Shown here piece by piece: positions 1 to 6,204 of a DNA stretch of 14,511 nt. The notes below the pieces were generated by a model. That model made no database searches. It was not told where the DNA came from and saw only the letters and a list, made by a program, of their open reading frames with translations. The stretch lies in assembly GCA_027024625.1 (NCBI GenBank), contig JALVRY010000249.1:1-14511 (forward strand). The letters are read 5' to 3'. Made by a program: the position numbers and the translations under genes. Source of the stretch: Thiotrichaceae bacterium. GTDB taxonomy: Bacteria > Pseudomonadota > Gammaproteobacteria > Thiotrichales > Thiotrichaceae. Position 1 is the first letter of the stretch. Each line of letters opens with the position of its first letter.

Positions 1-1
1 C

Positions 2-613
2 TTATATATTGATGAAGTTTTAAAACCCCAAGAAGTGACTCTAAAAACATTAAAACCATGGATGACAGATGTGGTAGGAGTCAATGGCGTTTGCTTACTT
101 CCAAATGGGGTCGTAGCTCCCGTTATTAATATTTTTGAGTTACTACAAGAAATTGGTAAGAACTTAGACATATCTTCTGTCAAATTAGCGACTGATAGAG
201 AGGTAAATCACAGTAGCAATAAAATACTCGTTGTTGATGATTCACTAAGCAACCGAAAAGCTCTTAGCCTCATGCTCAAAGCTCTAGATCACGAGGTTGA
301 CACGGCTGTTGATGGTATTGATGCTCTAAAGCAGATAGAAAATACAAAATATAAGCTCATTATCACCGATCTGGAAATGCCAAATATGAATGGCTTAGAA
401 ATGGTTGAATCTTTACGTGCTTGGCATGAAACGCAAAACATACCCATTATCATGATTACCTCTCGTAGCACCTCAAAGCATCGTCAGCTGGCATCACAAG
501 CAGGTGTAAGTGAATATTTAACAAAGCCTGTTGATAGCGGAACATTAAAACGAACGGTGGATCATTTTTTTGATAAAAGTAATACAAAACCTCTTGTTAA
601 AAAGGCTGGATAA
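2..613 (+). CDS. CheA-type hybrid histidine kinase, C-terminal part (CheW-like domain + receiver)
   Basis: The reading frame is open from the first bases of the window, so this is the 3' end of a larger gene. The visible 203 residues start inside a CheW-like domain (VDEVL-type LYIDEVLKPQEV, then VVGVNGVCLLPNG and PVINIFELL), which in CheA proteins docks the kinase to receptors. A full receiver domain follows: acidic pair in VVDDS, phospho-acceptor Asp in ITDLEMP (codon 368-370), Thr in MITS and Lys in TKPV. The order CheW-like then receiver is the layout of the C-terminus of hybrid CheA kinases such as PilL/ChpA. That it controls motility or pili is inference, because the kinase core and Hpt domains are outside the window. 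The next gene, a response regulator, starts 5 bases after the stop, so the two are probably co-transcribed and may form a phosphorelay. A GTG at position 35 could be mistaken for the start but lies inside the CheW-like domain. Confidence 0.87.
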   Translation, partial: LYIDEVLKPQEVTLKTLKPWMTDVVGVNGVCLLPNGVVAPVINIFELLQEIGKNLDISSVKLATDREVNHSSNKILVVDDSLSNRKALSLMLKALDHEVDTAVDGIDALKQIENTKYKLIITDLEMPNMNGLEMVESLRAWHETQNIPIIMITSRSTSKHRQLASQAGVSEYLTKPVDSGTLKRTVDHFFDKSNTKPLVKKAG

Positions 614-618
614 CAATT

Positions 619-1419
619 ATGAATCATACAAACAGTATAGGAATTTCCTTTTTTGGCCTATCTGTTAAAGACTTAGCTGTCTTTGATAGAGTAATAGCGT
701 TTGTAGAAAAGAAAGGGGAAAAGTTTCACAAGTGCACCGCAGAGATGGCACAGATGTTGATTGTGAATGATGATGATGAGTCAATTACATCGGCTAGGAA
801 GCAAAAGAAATCGCAAATATTAATTACAGTAACAGATAAAGATGATTGTACTGTGGGGGACTATACAATTAAGCGTCCGCTACTTATTACTCGCGTCATG
901 CGTGCAATGAGTGAGAGCAGAAAACAGTGTAAAACAGCAGACTCCATAAATATTCAAATCCCCCCTGCATCTGCAGATAGATCAAATGTAAAGGCGAATG
1001 GATCAAGCCCTAGTAATAATACAAATAAAAAAGAAGGAAGTTTTCATGCCCTTGTCGTAGATGACAGTATGGCAATAAGAAAACAGTTGGAAATTGAGCT
1101 ACGGGAAACATCAATATCAGCAGATTATGCCGCCTGTGGTGAAGAGGCATTAAAGAAAATTGAGGGGAGACAGTACGACCTCGTCTTTCTGGATATTATT
1201 ATGCCAGATATTAATGGTTATGAAGTTTGCAAAAAACTACGCAAGAAAAAGAATTACAAAAAAACACCTGTCATTATGCTAAGTGGCAAAACAAGCCCCT
1301 TGGATGAAGTAGAAGGAATATTAGCTGGCGCATCAACCTATTTATTGAAGCCGGTAAAACATAATGATTTTCAAAATACCCTTCGACGTATCTCAAAATG
1401 GCTGACATATTATACGTGA
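619..1419 (+). CDS. Response regulator with degenerate N-terminal domain and C-terminal receiver
   Basis: This 266-residue protein has two parts. Residues about 142-262 are a canonical receiver: VVDDS (Asp148, Asp149), phospho-acceptor Asp192 in FLDIIMPD, Ser222 in MLSGK and Lys244 in LLKPV. Residues about 7-100 alternate hydrophobic strands and helices (IGISFFGLS, AQMLIVNDDD, ILITVTD, KRPLLITRVMRAM) and read like a receiver fold that has lost its phospho-acceptor motif, a pairing I recall from some chemotaxis-linked regulators. An Asn/Ser/Lys-rich linker (about 118-140) joins them. There is no DNA-binding or enzymatic output domain, so it probably works by protein contact. It lies 5 bases after the CheA-type hybrid kinase gene, which is its likely phosphodonor. 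The degenerate-receiver reading of the N-terminus is inference from pattern only. Confidence 0.8.
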   Translation: MNHTNSIGISFFGLSVKDLAVFDRVIAFVEKKGEKFHKCTAEMAQMLIVNDDDESITSARKQKKSQILITVTDKDDCTVGDYTIKRPLLITRVMRAMSESRKQCKTADSINIQIPPASADRSNVKANGSSPSNNTNKKEGSFHALVVDDSMAIRKQLEIELRETSISADYAACGEEALKKIEGRQYDLVFLDIIMPDINGYEVCKKLRKKKNYKKTPVIMLSGKTSPLDEVEGILAGASTYLLKPVKHNDFQNTLRRISKWLTYYT

Positions 1420-1437
1420 GCACTGGACTCAATATAT

Positions 1438-1598
1438 TAAGTAGGAGTGCATAATTAATTTAACAATTTACTGGTCTATTTTCCGCTATTCAAGCTATTT
1501 TCTCAATCGCGTAGCATGGCTATGCTTCTTCGATAATGAATGAATATCAAAAAATATCCTTCGCAAATTTTGTTAAATTAATTATGCACTCCTACTTA
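1438..1598. mobile_element. 161-bp palindromic MITE-like element with 28-bp perfect terminal inverted repeats
   Basis: The segment 1438-1465 (starting TAAGTAGGAGTGCATAATTA) is an exact inverted copy of 1571-1598, 28 of 28 bases. The interior is also a weaker inverted repeat (for example ATTTACTGGTCTATTTT against the reverse complement of the right half), so the whole element could fold as one long hairpin. TA sits at both outer ends, as expected for elements that duplicate a TA target, such as IS630/mariner-type MITEs; that family link is inference. It has no coding capacity. It lies between two convergent genes and ends 4 bases past the stop codon of the merR-type gene, where its hairpin could act as a transcription barrier in both directions. 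Confidence 0.75.
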
Positions 1599-1602
1599 TT
1601 TG

Positions 1603-2019
1603 CTATTCATCAGGGCTAATGACAGATTCAATCAATGGACAAACAGACTGTTCATTCTGTGTTGCATCTGGCATATCTGCCCATTGTAGTAGGGCTTTTT
1701 CCATTCTATCTTGTAAGGCGATTAATTCTTTTAAATGTTGGCGGTTTTCGACGATACGATTTTGCAGTATATTTCTTACATCGGGGCAGGGGATATGTCC
1801 CTCCTCCCGACTTTGCATAATTCTTTGTATTTCATTTAATGTGAATCCAAGAGATTTTGCTTGGCGAATGAATTTCAGCCAATTGATTTCTTTGAATTGA
1901 TAAAGACGGTATCCATTCTCAGGATTTCTATCGGGTCGGAGCAAGCCCATACGCGTGTAATAACGTACGGCATCAGGGGTTGCTCCACTTCTTTTGGCCA
2001 GTTCTGCGACTGTCATCAT
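1603..2019 (-). CDS. MerR-family heavy-metal-responsive transcriptional regulator
   Basis: This 138-residue protein has the MerR layout: an N-terminal winged helix-turn-helix (MTVAELAKRSGATPDAVRYYTRMGLL, NGYRLY at 36-40, INWLKFIRQAKSLGFTLNEI), then a long dimerisation helix (about 80-115) and a C-terminal metal-binding loop. Cys78 (in HIPCPDV) sits where MerR, ZntR and PbrR carry their first metal ligand. A second cysteine is Cys127 in SVCPLIES. CueR instead has two cysteines close together in the terminal loop, so the metal cannot be read from the sequence; copper is inferred from the neighbours. The start codon overlaps the stop of the SHOCT gene (ATGA); a second ATG follows at once. It is the last gene of the DUF302-SHOCT-merR operon, whose promoter carries a MerR-type spacer, so autoregulation is likely. 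A MITE begins 4 bases after its stop. Confidence 0.88.
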   Translation of the reverse strand: MMTVAELAKRSGATPDAVRYYTRMGLLRPDRNPENGYRLYQFKEINWLKFIRQAKSLGFTLNEIQRIMQSREEGHIPCPDVRNILQNRIVENRQHLKELIALQDRMEKALLQWADMPDATQNEQSVCPLIESVISPDE

Positions 2020-2225
2020 GATAATAAGTCTCGTTTTGTTGTCTCATATTCCTTTTGCGTAATTTCACCACGAGCATAACGTGCTTTCAGAATATCTAAT
2101 GCAGATTGTTGTTGAGTTGAATCATTTCGACCTGTATATGCTCTTGCCCCCCATAATATAAGGACAATTAGCACAATCCAGAATACCCACATAAAACCTC
2201 CACCAAACCAATGACCTTCATACAT
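2016..2225 (-). CDS. Small membrane protein with SHOCT domain
   Basis: This 69-residue protein has a single hydrophobic helix (about residues 11-27, FMWVFWIVLIVLILWG) after a short Gly/Trp-rich start, and a C-terminal SHOCT motif (about 42-68: ALDILKARYARGEITQKEYETTKRDL). SHOCT is a short helical module found at the ends of many membrane-associated proteins, with a proposed role in oligomerisation; no reaction is known. The start follows a good ribosome-binding site (AAGGAG, 8 bases upstream). The gene lies 11 bases downstream of the DUF302 gene and overlaps the merR-type gene by 4 bases, so all three are one operon. Small SHOCT proteins of this type are frequent in metal-resistance clusters, but their job there is not established. 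Confidence 0.82.
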   Translation of the reverse strand: MYEGHWFGGGFMWVFWIVLIVLILWGARAYTGRNDSTQQQSALDILKARYARGEITQKEYETTKRDLLS

Positions 2226-2236
2226 GATATTTCTCC

Positions 2237-2632
2237 TTATCTATCTTGCTTAAGTGATGCTTGAACACGTAGTAACTTATCTCTGACTTGATTAGCTGAT
2301 GTGGCAATATCATCGCGATCAACTAAAGTCAATACGGCAGAGGGATTCATAAATGCAACGGTGATTACACCATTTTCCTCTTCTCTTACGACGACATTAC
2401 AGGGTAATAACAAACCAATATTAGGTTCAGAATCTAAAGCTTGATTAGCCAATACAGGATTACAAGCGCCTAATATTTTGTAGGGGCGTTTTTCTATGCC
2501 TAGCTTCTTTTTAAGTGTGGCTTGTACGTCAATTTCTGTTAATACACCAAAACCTTCGGCTTTGAGTGCCTCTGTGACTTGTTGCTCAGCAGCAGCAAAA
2601 CTATTTTTGAGTTGGGTTGAAAAGCTGTACAT
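2237..2632 (-). CDS. DUF302 domain protein
   Basis: This 131-residue protein fits the DUF302 family over nearly its whole length. It opens with FSTQLKNSFAAAEQQVTEALKAEGFGVLTEIDVQATLKKKLG in the usual style, continues with the IEKRPYKILGACNPVLANQAL segment, then GLLLPCNVVVREE and VAFMNPSAVL. No signal peptide is visible, so it is probably cytoplasmic here. The family has no proven activity; members often sit in copper and other metal clusters, and two cysteines (in GACNP and LPCNV) are the obvious candidates for metal contact. The ribosome-binding site is AGAGGA, 6-7 bases before the ATG. It is the first gene of the DUF302-SHOCT-merR operon. Its leader contains a MITE insertion, and the promoter lies beyond that element at 2846-2876. 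Confidence 0.85.
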   Translation of the reverse strand: MYSFSTQLKNSFAAAEQQVTEALKAEGFGVLTEIDVQATLKKKLGIEKRPYKILGACNPVLANQALDSEPNIGLLLPCNVVVREEENGVITVAFMNPSAVLTLVDRDDIATSANQVRDKLLRVQASLKQDR

Positions 2633-2660
2633 GTGTTTTCCTCTTTAAGTTATTTGTATT

Positions 2661-2818
2661 GAGACCTTTGCATGAAAGGATAACTAAAGAAAAAAGAGCG
2701 TAATTTTCCCCATTTTGCTTAAAAATGAAGGTAATAGCCGAGCTATTGGCTGATTTTTAAGCCGAATAGGGGGAATTCAAGCCTTTTTTATTCGTTAGAT
2801 CTTTCGTGCAAAGGTCTC
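2661..2818. mobile_element. 158-bp palindromic MITE-like element with 5-bp target duplication
   Basis: The ends are GAGACCTTTGCA...TGCAAAGGTCTC, with the inverted repeat continuing imperfectly inward for about 36 bases (left GAGACCTTTGCATGAAAGG, right arm reverse complement GAGACCTTTGCACGAAAGA). The centre is also palindromic around AATAGCCGAGCTATT, and CTTAAAAAT pairs with ATTTTTAAG, so the element can form one long hairpin. The five bases GTATT flank it on both sides (2656-2660 and 2819-2823), which is the mark of a transposition event. There is no open reading frame, so it would need a transposase elsewhere in the genome. It lies between the MerR-type promoter (2846-2876) and the DUF302 start codon, so it is transcribed as part of the leader. 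Confidence 0.8.
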
Positions 2819-2845
2819 GTATTGGATTTTGTAAATATGAGTTGA

Positions 2846-2876
2846 GTGTAAAACTTATGTCTAGCACTCAGGTCAA
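2846..2876 (-). promoter_or_regulatory. MerR-type promoter of the DUF302-SHOCT-merR operon
   Basis: Read on the minus strand, TTGACC (2876-2871) is followed by a 19-base spacer and TTACAC (2851-2846). A 19-base spacer is the hallmark of promoters activated by MerR-family proteins. The element matches the one before the CueO-like gene (5149-5179) at both hexamers and at several spacer positions: TTGACCT..GTG at the left and ACA.A.GT at the right. The expected transcript start is near 2839, followed by the MITE and the DUF302 gene. Regulation by the merR-type gene of the same operon is inference. Confidence 0.65.
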
Positions 2877-2983
2877 GTTACAGCTATAGAAAAGTGTACA
2901 TTTTTGCGAAAAGCTAATATTCATCCATTCATATTATTTTATTGATGACCTAATAAGCTTTATTTATAATTTTTATGTCATGA

Positions 2984-3229
2984 CGAAAGGGTAGCGTTAG
3001 CATCGAAGATAACCAAATAGTTTATACCGCAGGTAATCGTCGAGGTTGGGATACTTTCACTTATACCATCAGTGATGGAAAAGGTGGTACAGCGACAGCA
3101 AGGGCGAGAGTTTCTATTAAGCGTGGTAGTTCACACCCAAGAAATGATGACAATGAGAAAAATTATTTAACCCTTGGAATCGATTTGGTGGTTTCTTTGG
3201 TCGTTAAAGTAGCGAATCTATCGATATAA
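2984..3229 (+). pseudogene. Relic of a large repeat-type adhesin (cadherin/Ig-like repeat fragment)
   Basis: The frame 2984-3229 is open with no usable start codon; it is preceded by a stop at 2981. It encodes GSVSIEDNQIVYTAG, then GWDTFTYTISDGKGGTATA and RARVSI. The D.FTYTI.DG.GGTATA pattern is typical of a bacterial cadherin-like or Ig-like tandem repeat from giant surface adhesins. Only one repeat remains, followed by about 35 residues with no recognisable domain. A one-base shift near 3170 would give an alternative ending NRFGGFFGR, so the tail may also be frameshifted. It runs opposite to all surrounding metal genes. It is most simply the 3' remnant of an older gene destroyed when the metal genes were inserted or rearranged. 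Confidence 0.68.
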
Positions 3230-3241
3230 ACTGGTAGATTT

Positions 3242-3286
3242 TCCACATCCCTTTTTGAATGATTCTGAAAGGGATGTGGATGTTTT
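3242..3286 (+). terminator. Rho-independent terminator-like hairpin
   Basis: A perfect 13-bp stem, TCCACATCCCTTT (3242-3254) with AAAGGGATGTGGA (3268-3280), has a 13-base loop and is followed on the plus strand by TGTTTTA. It is placed just after the adhesin relic and may be that gene's old terminator. Read on the minus strand it lies just past the DUF5676 stop codon, where the stem is followed by AAAATC rather than a T-run, so it may stop transcripts less well in that direction. Confidence 0.55.
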
Positions 3287-3289
3287 ACT

Positions 3290-3538
3290 TTATCGATTAT
3301 AAAAAAACGCAATTAACCAAGCAGTGATTCCACCAATAATTGCCCAGCCAGCTAAGCCGATAATAAAGCTGCTCCAAGTCAGTGACCAAGTCATGGCTGA
3401 TAAATCTGCATGTACCATTGTTCCCGTTAATGCCATTGAAGGGTTCGGTATTACTGCAACAAATGCACTGCAAATAATCCAAAGTATTGAAAAAGCAATA
3501 GCGGTAGAAATGGCAAACTTGTTGATATTTAATGTCAT
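3290..3538 (-). CDS. DUF5676 family small membrane protein
   Basis: This 82-residue protein has two hydrophobic helices, about residues 8-32 and 52-78, joined by a short loop with the pattern MALTGTMVHADLSAMTW. The order of INKFAISTA, FSILWIICS, the MVHADLS loop and ITAWLIAFFYNR agrees with the DUF5676 family of small inner-membrane proteins, often found next to copper and heavy-metal genes; no function is known. The Met and His of the loop could touch metal, but that is speculation. The start has a strong ribosome-binding site (AAGGAGA). It follows the CueO-like gene by 36 bases on the same strand and probably shares its MerR-type promoter. Confidence 0.82.
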   Translation of the reverse strand: MTLNINKFAISTAIAFSILWIICSAFVAVIPNPSMALTGTMVHADLSAMTWSLTWSSFIIGLAGWAIIGGITAWLIAFFYNR

Positions 3539-3574
3539 AATCTTCTCCTTATGTTTATAAATAAATTACCGTAA

Positions 3575-5110
3575 TCATACGACGGTAAACTGTCCCATCA
3601 TGCCCTGATCTTCATGCTCTAAGTTGTGGCAGTGATACATATAGGGTCTTTTGCTATCAGAGTAATAACGAAATGGAACAAGAATTCTTACTACCTCATT
3701 AGGGTTTACTAATACGGTGTCGTTTAAGCCTGACTCATGGGCTTTAGCAGCTTTTCCATTACGTCCTAGAATTTGAAACTGTGTATTGTGAACATGAAAT
3801 GGATGAGGCAAAGGTGAAGTATTACTTACCTCCCATATTTCTGAGGTGTTACGCTGTACGCTAAAGTCAATGCGATTTATATCCATTGATTGTCCATTAA
3901 TGGTAAAGCCTCCGCCCCCGTTTCCTCCGCGACGACCCCGCATCATGCCGCCCATCATTCCCATGCCACCCATTCCCATCATGCCCATACTCATTTCCAT
4001 GGGGCGGGTTCGCACGGCTTCATTTGGGTTAAGTCGAATGGGGCGAATTAATGATCTTGGAATAGCGTAGGGTGAGGTTTCTGCTTGTCTTGCATCAATC
4101 TGCATAATATCGAATTCACGATCAAATCCCATGCGTCCCATCATCATGCCCATCATTCCAGAACCTGAGCTTTTAATTGCACCTTTATAGCTTTTTAGTG
4201 TGATTCGTTTGCGATCAGATACATCAACCAAAACTTCGGCACGTTCCCCTGGGGCGAGTATGAGACGATTCATACTCACTGGTGATGCTAAGAAACTGCA
4301 GTCTCCCGCGATATGGTAGAAAGAGCGGTTATCATTAAAACCGAGATTGTAAATTCTGGCATTCGAGCCATTAAGTAAGCGTAAACGTAATAATGTTTTA
4401 CGGGCTTGCAAGGTTGGTGTGATGACGCCGTTGACTAAAATGGTGTCGCCGTGCATGCCATGCATTTTTTCTGGCATCATACTGGCGTAGCGAAATTCAC
4501 CATCTGCGGTAAAAGCTCGGTCTTGAATAACAACGGGTAAATCATCAATGCCATAATCACTAGGGATAGCTAGTTGATCCGATGTTTCATCATCAACATA
4601 AAAGAGTCCTGCCATGCCTTTATAAACTTGTTCACCTGTTTTATGAAATTCGTGTGAGTGATACCACAGCGTCGATGCAGGTTGGCGTATCTGAAATTTA
4701 GCATTCCATGTAGAGCCATTGGCGATACGTTGGTGAGGGCCGCCATCCATTGTTGCGGGTAAGGTAAAGCCATGCCAATGTAATGTGGACTCTTCTCCAA
4801 TATTATTTTGGACATTAATACTAACGGTGTCTCCCCGCTTGGCTCGTAGCACAGGGCCTAGATAGTTGCTGTTGATACCGAGTGTTGGCGTGGTAAAACC
4901 CGGTAAAATATGGCTTTTTCCACGTTGTAGATTTAGGTTAAAAGTAACGTGATTACCATTTCGTTGACCATAATCCAGTGGTGGAACAATAAAAGTGTCA
5001 GTCGCTGCGTACGGCTCTTTTGCTAAGAGACTTCCGTTCAATGTAGGAAGGAGTAAACCCGCGGTACTGATACCCAGAGTTTGAATAAATTGTCTTCTTG
5101 AAAGTGTCAT
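3575..5110 (-). CDS. cueO: CueO-like multicopper oxidase (Tat-exported)
   Basis: The protein of 511 residues, close to E. coli CueO in length, begins with a Tat signal (SRRQFIQTLGISTAGLLLP). All four copper-site motifs are present: HWHG (111-114), WYHSH (149-153), HPFHVH (436-441) and HCHNLEHEDQGM (493-504), with Cys494, His499 and Met504 as type 1 ligands. Two Met/Gly-rich stretches (about 317-327 and 369-390) match the position of CueO's Met-rich insert, which binds Cu(I) substrate. The expected role is oxidation of Cu(I) to Cu(II) in the periplasm, using O2. A ribosome-binding site (TGAGG) precedes the ATG. The upstream region carries a MerR-type promoter (5149-5179), and a DUF5676 gene follows, giving a two-gene operon. 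It belongs to the three-domain MCO family and is distinct from the CopA-type oxidase further right. The subfamily name rests on length and motif order. Confidence 0.88.
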   Translation of the reverse strand: MTLSRRQFIQTLGISTAGLLLPTLNGSLLAKEPYAATDTFIVPPLDYGQRNGNHVTFNLNLQRGKSHILPGFTTPTLGINSNYLGPVLRAKRGDTVSINVQNNIGEESTLHWHGFTLPATMDGGPHQRIANGSTWNAKFQIRQPASTLWYHSHEFHKTGEQVYKGMAGLFYVDDETSDQLAIPSDYGIDDLPVVIQDRAFTADGEFRYASMMPEKMHGMHGDTILVNGVITPTLQARKTLLRLRLLNGSNARIYNLGFNDNRSFYHIAGDCSFLASPVSMNRLILAPGERAEVLVDVSDRKRITLKSYKGAIKSSGSGMMGMMMGRMGFDREFDIMQIDARQAETSPYAIPRSLIRPIRLNPNEAVRTRPMEMSMGMMGMGGMGMMGGMMRGRRGGNGGGGFTINGQSMDINRIDFSVQRNTSEIWEVSNTSPLPHPFHVHNTQFQILGRNGKAAKAHESGLNDTVLVNPNEVVRILVPFRYYSDSKRPYMYHCHNLEHEDQGMMGQFTVV

Positions 5111-5148
5111 TGCTAAGCCTCATCTACTTTTTTTAATTGATGAGCTTA

Positions 5149-5179
5149 GTTTAAGACCTGTGTTCTACACCTAGGTCAA
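5149..5179 (-). promoter_or_regulatory. MerR-type promoter of the CueO-like gene
   Basis: On the minus strand TTGACC (5179-5174) and TTAAAC (5154-5149) are separated by 19 bases. The spacer carries a dyad with GACCT and AGGTC at its ends and GT...AC inside (GACCTAGGTGTAGAACACAGGTC). Long spacer plus spacer dyad is the MerR/CueR promoter pattern, in which the regulator untwists the DNA to allow transcription. It resembles the promoter of the DUF302-SHOCT-merR operon, suggesting shared control by the MerR-type regulator at 1603-2019. The start codon is about 40 bases downstream. Confidence 0.72.
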
Positions 5180-5230
5180 GGAAAGTAAGATTAAAAATCT
5201 GAGAAACAATTATTTGAAGTTAGAATGGTT

Positions 5231-5507
5231 TTAGCGAAGCAATCGGCTTGTTTTCGTTGAGTTAGGCTTATAAGCCCAATTCGCTGAAATAAAGTTACTA
5301 CTGTAGGATTGGTTGGTGGTTTCGTAAGTTGCATTCTCTGCACTTAATCCAGTGCTATTCGACGGAGCGATATTCCACTTTAAATTAAGGGTGAAAGGTT
5401 TTTTTTGTACACCGCCAGAGTTGGTCGTGACCTTCATTTGCATAGATATTACCAAAAGAGAGGCTTGCCCCGATAAGTGTAATCGAAAGAATATAATTGA
5501 TTTTCAT
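5231..5507 (-). pseudogene. Small secreted protein gene with a one-base frameshift
   Basis: Starting at the ATG 5507, a clear signal peptide (MKINYILSITLIGASLSFGNIYA) is followed by NEGHD, after which this frame soon stops (FHP then stop). A different frame, open over the same stretch, carries SGGVQKKPFTLNLKWN and continues for about 60 residues (ending in STKTSRLLR) to the stop at 5231-5233. The total, 277 bases, is one base over a multiple of three, so one base in excess explains both parts. The shift could lie in GACCAAC just after NEGHD, or in the run of eight A on the minus strand (5399-5406). No family is recognised. It sits between an unknown secreted protein gene and the cueO-like gene, all on the minus strand, so a periplasmic role in metal handling is possible. 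Either the gene is broken or the sequence has an indel. Confidence 0.55.
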
Positions 5508-5628
5508 TTGTTATTTTACCTTGTTAAATTTTTATTTTTCAAAGGGTACTCTATTGAATCTATTTGACTTTAAGTAAATAGAGCTTTCTTTTAAATTATA
5601 GCTCTCAAGCTTTGAGAACCTAATGGTG

Positions 5629-5696
5629 AGGCCTCTGCATAGGTCAGGGTGTGGAGAACTGAGGGATAGTTTTTCCGCTTTCCTATGCAAAGACCT
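5629..5696. repeat. Short inverted repeat, possible degenerate MITE
   Basis: AGGCCTCTGCATAGG (5629-5643) is an inverted copy of CCTATGCAAAGACCT (5682-5696) at 13 of 15 bases, enclosing 38 bases. The termini resemble those of the element at 2661-2818 (GAGACCTTTGCAT), so it may be a shortened relative of the same family. No flanking duplication is visible. It lies in the 260-base gap between the small secreted protein genes; the rest of that gap (5508-5628, 5697-5768) is AT-rich with no gene that I can see. Confidence 0.5.
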
Positions 5697-5768
5697 GCCT
5701 GGGTTTTAGTAAATTTTTGTCAGTGGCTCACCTCCTTTTTGTTTGTGGAAAAATAAAATTATGTTCTG

Positions 5769-6185
5769 CTATCGATTATGTGTGATAACGATAGTGCTAC
5801 CCGTTGGAGGGATAGTTCTTAATGTTCCGTCAAAGTGTGCTGCTTTGGATACGGCAAATTTGCGATGGAACTTTGCTTTAATACTTTCCAGTACGTCACC
5901 GTTTGTATTTTTTAATTCAATGGAAACACTGCCTGGTAGTCTTAAAATACGTCGTTGCATTGTTTTTATACGAGCATCTCCTCTTACAACATAGCCTGTT
6001 TTCCTCTTCACCACGAAAATAGAAGAAAAAGCAACACGCCCTGAGTCAACTGAATGAATACGATAGCTCTGCTGTGAATTGCTTGTTTTCTCATACACCG
6101 TTTGGTGTAGGCTTGCATAGCTACTTAGGCTGATTCCACTGAGTAGAGTAGTGGCGATAATGACTGTTAAGTATTTACTTTTCAT
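5769..6185 (-). CDS. Small secreted protein of unknown function
   Basis: I do not recognise a family. The 138 residues begin with a typical signal peptide (MKSKYLTVIIATTLLSGISLSSYAS), leaving a mature protein of about 113 residues that is basic and rich in beta-forming residues. It has no cysteine and few Met, so it does not look like a classical copper-binding protein; the visible pattern includes VYEKTSNSQQSYRIHSV, GYVVRGDARIKTMQRR and LRLPGSVSIELKNTNGDVL. The start has a good ribosome-binding site (AGAGG, 8 bases upstream). It lies downstream of the DUF2231 gene with an intervening hairpin (6205-6226) and upstream of another small secreted protein gene, which is frameshifted. Position within the metal island suggests an envelope role there, but this is inference from neighbourhood only. 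Confidence 0.68.
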   Translation of the reverse strand: MKSKYLTVIIATTLLSGISLSSYASLHQTVYEKTSNSQQSYRIHSVDSGRVAFSSIFVVKRKTGYVVRGDARIKTMQRRILRLPGSVSIELKNTNGDVLESIKAKFHRKFAVSKAAHFDGTLRTIPPTGSTIVITHNR

Positions 6186-6204
6186 GACGTATACCTCTTT
6201 AAAT

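Noticed and set aside
1619..1900. Plus-strand frame with several cysteines
   Set aside because: It is antisense to the merR-type gene, which has full domain evidence.
3846..4070. Plus-strand frame rich in Pro and Met
   Set aside because: It is antisense to the Met/Gly-rich segment of the cueO-like gene and has no ribosome-binding site or domain.
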